From Pseudomonas baetica (GTDB lineage: Bacteria > Pseudomonadota > Gammaproteobacteria > Pseudomonadales > Pseudomonadaceae): a DNA stretch of 64,000 nucleotides. Below the pieces are notes generated by a model. It had not been told where the DNA came from. It saw only the letters and a program-made list of their open reading frames with translations, and searched no databases. The position numbers and the translations under genes were made by a program. The stretch is from positions 124,001 through 188,000 of the forward strand of contig NZ_PHHE01000001.1 of NCBI RefSeq assembly GCF_002813455.1, in the 5' to 3' direction. Below, one piece after another: positions 49,348 through 56,844 of this stretch. How positions within the stretch are numbered: the stretch's first letter is position 1; every line of letters starts with the position of its first letter.

Positions 49348-50304
49348 CTACTTCTTCGCGACGATCACCGCCCGCATCGGCGCCGGCAGTCCTTCGATCG
49401 TCTTGCTGTGATCCTCAGGATCCAGGAAGTCACTCAGCGACTGATACTTCATCCACTCGGTGCCGCGCTGTTCCTCGACCGTTGTCGTGCTGACATCGAC
49501 GCAACGAATGTCAGTGAAACCGGCGCGGCGCATCCACAACTCCAGCGCCGGCACCGACGGCAGGAACCACACGTTGCGCATTTGCGCGTAACGATCTTCC
49601 GGCACTAGCACTTGATGCTTGTCGCCTTCGACCACCAGGGTTTCCAGCACCAGTTCGCCGCCCTTGACCAGGCAATCCTTCAGCGCCAGTAAATGCTCGA
49701 TCGGCGAGCGACGGTGGTAGAACACGCCCATGGAAAACACCGTGTCGAAACCTTCAAGGTTCGGTGGCAGGTCTTCAAACGGGAACGGCAGGTGCCAGGC
49801 ATTCGGCTCCGACAGGTAACGCTGCACAGCCTGGAACTGGCAGAAGAACAGCCAGTTCGGATCGACACCGATCACGCTGTCCGCGCCGGCGCCGAGCATG
49901 CGCCACATGTAGTAACCATTGCCGCAACCGACATCGAGAATGCGTTTGCCTTTCAGATCCAGATGCGGGGCGACGCGCGACCACTTCCAGTCCGAACGCC
50001 ATTCGGTGTCGACATGCACGCCAAACAGATCAAACGGCCCTTTGCGCCATGGCGACAGGCCCATCAGCGCGGTGTGCATTTGCGCACGGGTTGCGTCGTC
50101 GCAATCGGTGTCGAGCTTCAGACCGTCAAGCAGATCGACTTCGCTCGGCTGGATCTTCGGCAGCGCATCCAGTGCACTTTGCCAGCGCTCCAGATCGCCG
50201 TGGCCTTTCTCCATTTTTTTGTCGAGTTGCGCTTGCAGGGTGTTGGCCCAGTCGGCCAGCGGTGTACCGGCCAGACGGCGGGCGAGGGGGGACAGATCAA
50301 TCAT
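49348..50304 (-). CDS. cmoB: tRNA 5-carboxymethoxyuridine methyl/carboxymethyltransferase CmoB
   Basis: Transfers the carboxymethyl group of carboxy-SAM to 5-hydroxyuridine 34 in tRNA. The 318-aa product has [20 protein letters not shown], motif [18 protein letters not shown] and the [20 protein letters not shown] stretch. Its ATG overlaps the cmoA stop by 4 bp, so cmoA-cmoB are coupled. Confidence 0.96.
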   Translation of the reverse strand: MIDLSPLARRLAGTPLADWANTLQAQLDKKMEKGHGDLERWQSALDALPKIQPSEVDLLDGLKLDTDCDDATRAQMHTALMGLSPWRKGPFDLFGVHVDTEWRSDWKWSRVAPHLDLKGKRILDVGCGNGYYMWRMLGAGADSVIGVDPNWLFFCQFQAVQRYLSEPNAWHLPFPFEDLPPNLEGFDTVFSMGVFYHRRSPIEHLLALKDCLVKGGELVLETLVVEGDKHQVLVPEDRYAQMRNVWFLPSVPALELWMRRAGFTDIRCVDVSTTTVEEQRGTEWMKYQSLSDFLDPEDHSKTIEGLPAPMRAVIVAKK

Positions 50305-51044
50305 GGCAAGGCAATCAACGAGGCAAAGTTAAGACACTGGAACCACGGCACGACTTTCGAGAAACCGGCGGCCAGCAGGCGTTCGCGGTGTTCTTCGAGG
50401 CTGTCGGGCTTCATGACGTTTTCGATGGCGCTGCGCTTCTGGGCGATTTCCAGTTCGCTGTAGCCGTTGGCGCGTTTGAACGCGACGTGCAGATCGGTGA
50501 GCAGCGCGTGTTCTTCGGCATCGTTGAAGCGCAGCTTCTCCGACAGAATCAGCGCGCCACCCGGCAGCAACGATTGACGGATGCGCGAGAGCAACGCGGT
50601 GCGCTGATCCGGGGCGATGAATTGCAGGGTGAAGTTCAGCGCCACCACAGAAGCAGGCTGGAAGTCGAGCGCGAGGATATCGCCTTCGATCACTTCGACC
50701 GGCAGCAACTCCTGGAACATCGAATTCTGACCGTTAAGGTATTCGCGGCAACGCTCGACCATCGCCGCCGAGTTATCCACAGCGATCACCCGGCAACCGT
50801 CGGTGCGGACATGGCGGCGCAGCGCTTGGGTCACCGCACCGAGCGAGGCGCCGAGGTCGTAGAGCACGCTGTTTGGCTGGGCAAATTGCGCAGCGAGCAC
50901 GCCGAGATTTTCAACGATGGTCGGGTAACCCGGCACCGAGCGCTTGATCATGTCCGGGAACACCCGCACCACGTCTTCGTTGAAGGCGAAGTCAGGCACC
51001 TGGGCCAAAGGCTGGGCGAAAATGCGATCGGGTTCTTTGCTCAC
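50301..51044 (-). CDS. cmoA: Carboxy-S-adenosyl-L-methionine synthase CmoA
   Basis: Makes carboxy-SAM from SAM and prephenate for CmoB. The 247-aa product starts at GTG 51044 ([21 protein letters not shown]); it has [20 protein letters not shown], motif [18 protein letters not shown] and [10 protein letters not shown]. The upstream open frame is through a repeat and is not coding. Confidence 0.95.
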   Translation of the reverse strand: MSKEPDRIFAQPLAQVPDFAFNEDVVRVFPDMIKRSVPGYPTIVENLGVLAAQFAQPNSVLYDLGASLGAVTQALRRHVRTDGCRVIAVDNSAAMVERCREYLNGQNSMFQELLPVEVIEGDILALDFQPASVVALNFTLQFIAPDQRTALLSRIRQSLLPGGALILSEKLRFNDAEEHALLTDLHVAFKRANGYSELEIAQKRSAIENVMKPDSLEEHRERLLAAGFSKVVPWFQCLNFASLIALP

Positions 51045-51140
51045 GGCGGTGTCCGGCGGTGTCGGTGGAAAAGGCCGGCATTTTAGCCAAAGTGGCGCGG
51101 GGATGCGCGGGTTGTCTGATAAAGCGTTTTTTTGCCGGTG

Positions 51141-51247
51141 ATCGTTCCCACGCTCTGCGTGGGAATGCCGCCCCGGACGCTCCGCGTCCCTGCGCAAATG
51201 ACGCAGAGCGTCACAGGATGCATTCCCACGCGGAGCGTGGGAACGAT
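51141..51247. repeat. Inverted repeat of the GTTCCCACGCTCTGCGTGGGAA family
   Basis: ATCGTTCCCACGCTCTGCGT and, in inverse, GCGGAGCGTGGGAACGAT flank a centre that itself has the related words GGACGCTCCGCGTCC and GACGCAGAGCGTC. This is a fourth repeat family in the window. The YhhN gene ends at its edge. Confidence 0.88.
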
Positions 51248-51885
51248 CAGATCCGTTTAGTCTGGGAGAACGCCGAGGCCGCGATGCCCCATTGGCCCAG
51301 CCAGTAGCTGAGGATGATGACGTAAGGTGCGGCGTGGAAAGGGGCGACGAAACGGTCGATACCGATCACGCTATCCGAAAATACAAACGCCAGCGCACCA
51401 CCCGCCGCGAGTAGCGCCGAACGTTTCGGCACATCGGTGCCGAGGCGAGCGAGGGCGCGCCAGAGCATCGCACTGATCGCGGTGCCATAAACAATCACTG
51501 GTATCAGCAACGGCCCGAGACCGCTGGAAATCAGAATCCCCAGTAAGACCGCGCCAACACCGAGCGCGAGCACTAAGGGCAGCACCGCCAGACGCTTGCA
51601 GTCACTCAGATAAGCCTTCAGATACGCCAGATGCGCGATCAGAAACGCGCCGAGGCCGAACACAAACAAGTCCCCCGGCCATGCCAGCAACACGTCGCCG
51701 AGCAGCGAGAAAATCAGACCCAGGCTGATCCAGCGGCGATAGTCACTGGGCGGGGCGTCGTGTAGCCAGCCGAGCAGCGCCAGCACCGGTAACGGTTTGA
51801 CCAACAGGCAAAGCAGCGCCGCGTGGGTGCTCACACCGTAGAGAAAAGTCACCGCGCCCATCAGCGCCAGGATCAGCCAGCCCAC
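51247..51885 (-). CDS. YhhN-family membrane protein (lysoplasmalogenase-like)
   Basis: A 212-aa inner-membrane protein with about eight hydrophobic segments and the YhhN features [35 protein letters not shown] and the C-terminal [18 protein letters not shown], whose Asp residues are conserved in lysoplasmalogenases (TMEM86-like). GTG start two bases after the icp stop. Enzyme activity in bacteria of this branch is not certain. Confidence 0.83.
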   Translation of the reverse strand: MGWLILALMGAVTFLYGVSTHAALLCLLVKPLPVLALLGWLHDAPPSDYRRWISLGLIFSLLGDVLLAWPGDLFVFGLGAFLIAHLAYLKAYLSDCKRLAVLPLVLALGVGAVLLGILISSGLGPLLIPVIVYGTAISAMLWRALARLGTDVPKRSALLAAGGALAFVFSDSVIGIDRFVAPFHAAPYVIILSYWLGQWGIAASAFSQTKRI

Positions 51886-51887
51886 GA

Positions 51888-52280
51888 TCAGTTCACCGAA
51901 ATGGCGCAGTCAAAGGTTTCCACCGGCAACACTTCCGGCGCCCACGGCTGTTGCGAGGTCAGGCGCAGACGCCCGGTGCCGGGGGCAAATGCTTGAAAGC
52001 GCCAGGTCGATACGCCCGCCGCGCCGACTACGCCAGCATCCTCCGGATTGCTATAGACCTCGGGGCTGAGGGCGCGCAATACACCGCCTGCCGAATCCTG
52101 AATGGCCCAGCGGTAGCCCGTGGTCGGGTTGCTTGGCAGCGTCACAATCAGGTTTTGCCCGTTGCTGAGCTGGACGGGGCATTCGCTTTGTTTTTCCACG
52201 GTCACGTTGTGTTTCGGCTGCGTGGCGCAAGCGGCCAGCAAGGAAAGGGCGAGGGGGACAAACAGGCGAGTGGGGGACAT
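51888..52280 (-). CDS. icp: Chagasin-like cysteine-peptidase inhibitor lipoprotein
   Basis: A 130-aa protein from ATG 52280 with a lipoprotein signal (LALSLLAAC, Cys18) and the inhibitor I42 loops: NPTTGYRWAI (loop BC), GVVGAAGVSTWRFQAFAPG (loop DE) and SQQPWAPE (loop FG, usually RPW). Presumably it protects the periplasm from cysteine proteases. It lies downstream of lon; the lon-icp pairing is also known in P. aeruginosa. The longer upstream frame reads through a REP. Confidence 0.87.
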   Translation of the reverse strand: MSPTRLFVPLALSLLAACATQPKHNVTVEKQSECPVQLSNGQNLIVTLPSNPTTGYRWAIQDSAGGVLRALSPEVYSNPEDAGVVGAAGVSTWRFQAFAPGTGRLRLTSQQPWAPEVLPVETFDCAISVN

Positions 52281-52373
52281 GGTGTCAGCGGCTCCGGCGT
52301 TTACGACGAACGGCGAGCATAACTGAAGATGAGACAAAGTGTGACAGTCAGGGGGGGTGGGTGTCAGGACTGA

Positions 52374-52473
52374 CGCCTTCGCGAGCAGGCTCGCTCCCAC
52401 AGTGGGCAACGGTGTTCACAATTTCTGTGTTCACTGCACAACCCTGTGGGAGCGAGCCTGCTCGCGAAAGCGG
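52374..52473. repeat. REP doublet between lon and icp
   Basis: CTTCGCGAGCAGGCTCGCTC and its inverse, about 45 bp apart. Confidence 0.9.
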
Positions 52474-52495
52474 TAGACCCGGCGCTATCGAGTTA

Positions 52496-54919
52496 TCAGA
52501 AGAGCACCTTCGCCACATCCGCAAATTTCTTCGCAAAGTGCACAGTAATCCCTTCCTTCAAATAATCCGGCAATTCCTCAAAATTACCCCGGTTCGGCTC
52601 CGGCAGAATCAGTTCGAAAATCTTCTGCCGACGCGCCGCAATCACCTTCTCGCGCACCCCGCCAATCGGCAGCACATGCCCGGTCAGCGTCAGTTCGCCG
52701 GTCATGGCCACGCCTTTTTTCGGCGCTTGATTGCGTGCGAGCGAGAGCAGGGCGCTGGCCATGGTCACACCGGCGCTTGGGCCGTCCTTCGGCGTTGCGC
52801 CTTCCGGCACGTGCAGGTGGACGAAGGCCTCGTCGAAGAACTTCGCGTCGCCGCCGAACTGTTTCAGGTGCGAGCTGACGTAGCTGTAGGCGATCTCTGC
52901 CGATTCCTTCATCACATCACCCAGTTGCCCGGTTAGTTTGAAACCGCGATTGAGTGTGTGAATCCGCGTGGCCTCGATCGGTAACGTCGCGCCGCCCATG
53001 CTGGTCCACGCAAGGCCGGTAATGACACCGGTGCCGGACAGCACTTGTTCGTTGCGGAACACCGGATGACCGAGCGAGGCCTCCAGGTCTTTCGGCCCGA
53101 GCTTGATTACCGCTTTCGGGTCGTCGATCAGCTTCATCACCGCTTTGCGTACCAGTTTGCCCATTTGCTTTTCGAGCTGGCGCACGCCGGCTTCACGGGC
53201 GTAACCGTCGATCAACGCCTTGAGCGCGCTATCGTTGATGCTCAGGCTGCCCTTGGATACGCCGGCCTTTTCCAGCAGTTTCGGCCACAAGTGACGCTTG
53301 GCGATGGCGACTTTTTCTTCGGTGATGTAGCCCGACAGACGAATCACTTCCATGCGGTCGAGCAGCGGGCCGGGGATGGAATCCAATGTGTTGGCGGTGC
53401 AGACAAAGAGGACTTTCGACAAGTCCATGCGCAGGTCGAGGTAGTGGTCGAGGAATTCGACGTTCTGCTCCGGGTCGAGGGTTTCCAGCAGTGCCGAGGC
53501 CGGGTCGCCCTGATAGCTTTGGCCCATCTTGTCGATCTCGTCGAGCATGATCACCGGGTTCATCACTTCGACGTCTTTCAGCGCCTGCACCAGTTTGCCC
53601 GGCTGCGCGCCGATGTAGGTGCGGCGGTGGCCCTTGATCTCGGCTTCGTCGCGCATGCCGCCGAGGCTGAAGCGGTAGAACGGCCGACCGAGGGATTCGG
53701 CGATGGATTTGCCGACGCTGGTTTTACCCACACCCGGCGGGCCGACCAGCAGCACGATGGAACCGCTGATCTCGCCTTTGTAGGCACCGACGGCGAGGAA
53801 TTCGAGGATGCGATCCTTGATGTCATCAAGCCCAGCGTGGTGTTTGTCGAGGACTTTGCGCGCGTGCTTGAGGTCGAGTTTGTCTTCGCCGTATACGCCC
53901 CATGGCACGGACGTCGCCCAGTCGAGATAGTTGCGGGTGACTGCGTACTCGGGTGAGCCGGTTTCGAGGATCGACAGTTTGTGCATTTCTTCTTCGAGGC
54001 GTTTCTGCACCTGCGCCGGCAGGACTTTGCCTTCCAGGCGTTGCTCGAACTGTTCGATGTCCGCACTGCGGTCGTCCTTGGTCAGGCCGAGTTCCTGCTG
54101 AATGACTTTGAGTTGTTCCTTGAGGAAGAACTCGCGCTGATGCTCGCCGATCTTGCGGTTAACTTCTGCCGAGATCTCTTTTTGCAGGCGCGCGACTTCG
54201 ACTTCCTTGCGCAGCATCGGCAGGACTTTTTCCATGCGCTTGAGCATGGGCACGCAGTCGAGCACTTCCTGCAATTCCAGGCCGGTGGCGGAGGTCAGGG
54301 CGGCGGCGAAGTCGGTCAGCGGCGACGGGTCGTTGGGGCTGAAGCGGTTGAGGTAGTTTTTCAGCTCTTCGCTGTACAGCGGGTTGAGCGGCAGCAGTTC
54401 CTTGATCGCGTTGATCAGCGCCATGCCGTAGGCCTTGACCTCGTCGGTCGGCTCGGTGGGCTGGTGCGGGTATTCGACTTCCACCAGATACGGCGGGCGA
54501 TGGTGTTTGAGCCAGGTCTTGATGCGTACGCGGCTCAGGCCCTGGGCGACGAACTGGAGTTTGCCGTTTTCGCGGCTGGCGTGGTGGACTTTGACCAGGG
54601 TGCCGTATTGCGGCAGGGCGTCGGTGTTGAAGTGGCGCGGGTCTTCCTGAGGCGTGTCCATGAAGAACAGGGCCAGGGAGTGGTGTTCGGATTTGCTGAC
54701 CAGTTCGAGGGTTTCGGCCCAGGGTTCTTCGTTGACGATGACCGGCAGGACTTGCGCCGGGAAGAACGGGCGGTTGTGGATCGGGATGATGTAGACCTTG
54801 TCCGGCAGGTTCTGGCCGGGCAGGGCGAGGCCTTTGCCGGAGGCGGTGTGTTCGATGTGGTCTTCGCTGGCTTCGGTGTAGTCGTCGGAATTATCGGGGA
54901 ATTCTTGCTGGTCGCTCAT
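52496..54919 (-). CDS. lon: Lon-family ATP-dependent protease (AsrA-like)
   Basis: An 807-aa Lon protease from ATG 54919 (MSDQQEFPDNSDDYTEAS). It has an N-terminal LAN domain (VYIIPIHNRPFFPAQVLPV), a coiled segment (AEVNRKIGEHQREFFLKEQL), AAA+ module with GPPGVGKT and Walker B VIMLDEIDKMG, and the protease domain with catalytic Ser in PKDGPSAGVTMASALL and Lys in GGVREKVIAARR. Its N-terminus and the adjacent chagasin gene point to the second pseudomonad Lon, called AsrA in P. aeruginosa, rather than LonA beside clpX. Upstream DNA has been replaced by an IS256 element 155 bp away, which may have removed the native promoter. Confidence 0.93.
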   Translation of the reverse strand: MSDQQEFPDNSDDYTEASEDHIEHTASGKGLALPGQNLPDKVYIIPIHNRPFFPAQVLPVIVNEEPWAETLELVSKSEHHSLALFFMDTPQEDPRHFNTDALPQYGTLVKVHHASRENGKLQFVAQGLSRVRIKTWLKHHRPPYLVEVEYPHQPTEPTDEVKAYGMALINAIKELLPLNPLYSEELKNYLNRFSPNDPSPLTDFAAALTSATGLELQEVLDCVPMLKRMEKVLPMLRKEVEVARLQKEISAEVNRKIGEHQREFFLKEQLKVIQQELGLTKDDRSADIEQFEQRLEGKVLPAQVQKRLEEEMHKLSILETGSPEYAVTRNYLDWATSVPWGVYGEDKLDLKHARKVLDKHHAGLDDIKDRILEFLAVGAYKGEISGSIVLLVGPPGVGKTSVGKSIAESLGRPFYRFSLGGMRDEAEIKGHRRTYIGAQPGKLVQALKDVEVMNPVIMLDEIDKMGQSYQGDPASALLETLDPEQNVEFLDHYLDLRMDLSKVLFVCTANTLDSIPGPLLDRMEVIRLSGYITEEKVAIAKRHLWPKLLEKAGVSKGSLSINDSALKALIDGYAREAGVRQLEKQMGKLVRKAVMKLIDDPKAVIKLGPKDLEASLGHPVFRNEQVLSGTGVITGLAWTSMGGATLPIEATRIHTLNRGFKLTGQLGDVMKESAEIAYSYVSSHLKQFGGDAKFFDEAFVHLHVPEGATPKDGPSAGVTMASALLSLARNQAPKKGVAMTGELTLTGHVLPIGGVREKVIAARRQKIFELILPEPNRGNFEELPDYLKEGITVHFAKKFADVAKVLF

Positions 54920-55074
54920 GGGGCACCTGCGCAATGGGGTATGGGTCTTAGATGGGGCAGGGTTTGGGTGGTTTCAATGGGGGTGGGTGTTTCTGGTTGT
55001 GTGTTCAGGGTTTTGACAGGGGGCACGCTTTTGGGCTTGGCGGCCTTTGGGCCGACCAGGTTCTTGGGGGGGGT
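54920..55074. other. G/T-rich segment between lon and the IS256 element
   Basis: The plus strand has closely spaced G-runs (GGGGTATGGG, GATGGGGCAGGGTTTGGG, GGGGGTGGG), compatible with a loose G-quadruplex. On the minus strand it is an uninterrupted frame of about 48 codons, Pro/Thr/Lys-rich, whose TGA overlaps the lon ATG (ATGA). This could be the 3' end of a gene cut by the IS or chance; I do not recognise it. Confidence 0.4.
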
Positions 55075-56434
55075 GAGAGTGTCAGATTTTTTGTGTGCGG
55101 GCCGGTAATGGCCTGCCGTCAGGCAGGCCGGGTTTTACCAGGTCGGCCTGATAAATCGATCTCCGTACAGAATCGCAAATTGGTTCATCGCACTCTTCCA
55201 GTCATGAGCCGCCGAGCCCCAGTTTGCCGTGATGTTACGCAGCCCAAGCCAGATCAGCTTGGTCGCTGCGTCATCCGTCGGGAAGTGGCCCCGGGTCTTG
55301 ATGATCTTGCGTAGCTGAGCGTTGATGCTTTCGATAGCGTTGGTCGTATAGATCACTTTTCGAATGGCAGGCGGGAAGACAAAAAATGGAATCACTCGAT
55401 CCCAGGCTCGTCTCCAGGCCGCCACCACCGTTGGGTATTGCTTACCCCAAGGGCCATTTTCAAAGGCATCCAGTGCTTCCTCAGCCGCTTCTGCGTTGAT
55501 GGCTTGATAGATCGGTTTTAGCGCCTTGGCCAGCTCACGGCGCTTGTCCCACGCCGCGTAATCGAGGCTGTTGCGGATCAAGTGGACGATGCATGTTTGC
55601 AGCGTTGTTGCCGGAAATACTGCGCTTAGCGCCTCTGGCATGCCTTTGAGACCGTCAGTCACGGCGATCAGCACGTCCTCTACGCCGCGGGTCTTGAGGT
55701 CGTTGAAGACCTTCATCCAGAACTTCGCACCCTCGGTGTTTTCGATCCAGATACCAAGAATATCGCGCGTTCCATCGGGTAAAACACCCAGCGCCAAGTA
55801 AATCGCCTTGTTGCGGACAAGGCCTTCTTCTCGGATCTTGACCCGCAGCGCATCGAAGAAAATGACTGGGTACATCGGCTCAAGCGGTCGCTGTTGCCAC
55901 GCACCAATTTCCTCCATCACCTCGTGCGTGACTGAGCTGATGAAGTCATGGGAAACGTCCGTCCCGTATTGCTCAGAGAGGAAAGCGCGGATTTCTCGAA
56001 CGGTCATGCCTCGGGCATACATGGCGATGATCTTGTCATCAAAACCGGTGTAACGCCGCTCATGCTTGGGGATCAGAATGGGGGCAAAACTGCCATCCCG
56101 ATCACGGGGAATCTCCAGCCGCAGCGGGCCATCCCCCGTCAAAATCGTCTTGCCCGTTTTGCCATTGCGCTGGTTGGTTTCATCCTCTGGGCGCTGCGCG
56201 CCCGGCGGATACCCCAGGTGGTGACCGAGCTCGGCACTCAATGCTCGCTCAATCAAGGCCTTCTTGAAGGCCGCAGAAGCGTCTTCAATAGCCTCTGCGG
56301 TAATCAGCCCCTCACCGAACTCTTCGAGCAGCTCCTTGGGGATTTTTGGTAGGTCACGCAGGGGTTTCTTTTTGGTTGGCATACATGCACCTCTTACTCA
56401 TGTTATGCCCGAACACAAAATTTCTGACACCCCC
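55075..56434 (-). mobile_element. IS256-family element, left copy (no target duplication)
   Basis: A 1360-bp element with terminal inverted repeats GAGAGTGTCAGATTTTTTG and GGGGGTGTCAGAAATTTTG. It appears base-for-base identical to the copy at 62074-63433 over the stretches compared, but lies in inverse orientation. Flanking octamers GGGGGGGT and AAGGTATC do not match, so this copy probably marks a recombination or deletion junction. Confidence 0.93.
55135..56382 (-). CDS. IS256-family (mutator-type) transposase, left copy
   Basis: A 415-aa DDE transposase. Catalytic residues are Asp177 (FFDALRVKIR), Asp243 (AVTDGLKGMPEA) and Glu351 (TTNAIESINAQLRK), with the family signature TCIVHLIRNSL at 263-273. 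The translated sequence is identical to that of the right copy. Intact start and stop suggest it is active. Confidence 0.96.
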   Translation of the reverse strand: MPTKKKPLRDLPKIPKELLEEFGEGLITAEAIEDASAAFKKALIERALSAELGHHLGYPPGAQRPEDETNQRNGKTGKTILTGDGPLRLEIPRDRDGSFAPILIPKHERRYTGFDDKIIAMYARGMTVREIRAFLSEQYGTDVSHDFISSVTHEVMEEIGAWQQRPLEPMYPVIFFDALRVKIREEGLVRNKAIYLALGVLPDGTRDILGIWIENTEGAKFWMKVFNDLKTRGVEDVLIAVTDGLKGMPEALSAVFPATTLQTCIVHLIRNSLDYAAWDKRRELAKALKPIYQAINAEAAEEALDAFENGPWGKQYPTVVAAWRRAWDRVIPFFVFPPAIRKVIYTTNAIESINAQLRKIIKTRGHFPTDDAATKLIWLGLRNITANWGSAAHDWKSAMNQFAILYGDRFIRPTW

Positions 56435-56668
56435 AAGGTATCCCGCGTACAGCCACCATAAAACAAGCACTCGGGGTGCTGCTGTTAAGCGGCGGCAATT
56501 ATGCCTCAGAAGTCGGGCCGCGACGCCCGTTCGCTGAATTTGCAGCGACCACCAGAGCCTATCCAGCCAATTTCCGAGGCACAACCGACGCGACTTGTCG
56601 GAAAACTCCGCGCCACTTTCAACGTCTGTAGGACGAGCACATTTCCCACAGATAAACACTTTTCAACC
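56435..56668. other. Orphan flank of the left IS256 element
   Basis: No gene is recognisable. Read on the minus strand, toward the IS, it looks like a promoter and leader: GCATAATTGCCGCCGC followed by a small hairpin (GCACCCCGAGTGC) and an ATG (GTTTTATGGTGGC) whose frame runs into the IS after eight codons. It may be the 5' end of a gene separated from its body by rearrangement. Confidence 0.35.
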
Positions 56669-56761
56669 TGTGGGAGCGAGCCTGCTCGCGAAAGCGGTGT
56701 GTCAGGCACCGTAGATGTTGAATGTGCTGACGCCTTCGCGAGCAGGCTCGCTCCCACAGGG
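56669..56761. repeat. REP doublet downstream of gcd
   Basis: CCTGTGGGAGCGAGCCTGCT and its inverse, about 40 bp apart. Confidence 0.9.
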
Positions 56762-56790
56762 TTCCAGGTGTATGCAGAAATGGCGTGCAC

Positions 56791-56823
56791 AAAAAAGGCG
56801 ATGTCCCTCACGAGACATCGCCT
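56791..56823 (-). terminator. gcd terminator
   Basis: On the minus strand AGGCGATGTC pairs with GACATCGCCT around 8 nt, then a T-run (A 56791-56796). Confidence 0.9.
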
Positions 56824-56844
56824 TTGTTTTACCGCCGCTAAAGC

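Noticed and set aside
53981..55108. 375-codon frame antisense to lon
   Set aside because: Low-complexity Gly/Val/Phe-rich translation, shadow of lon codons; no ribosome site.
56435..56660. Coding gene between the left IS256 copy and gcd
   Set aside because: Short frames on both strands lack ribosome sites or motifs; at most a truncated 5' end remains.
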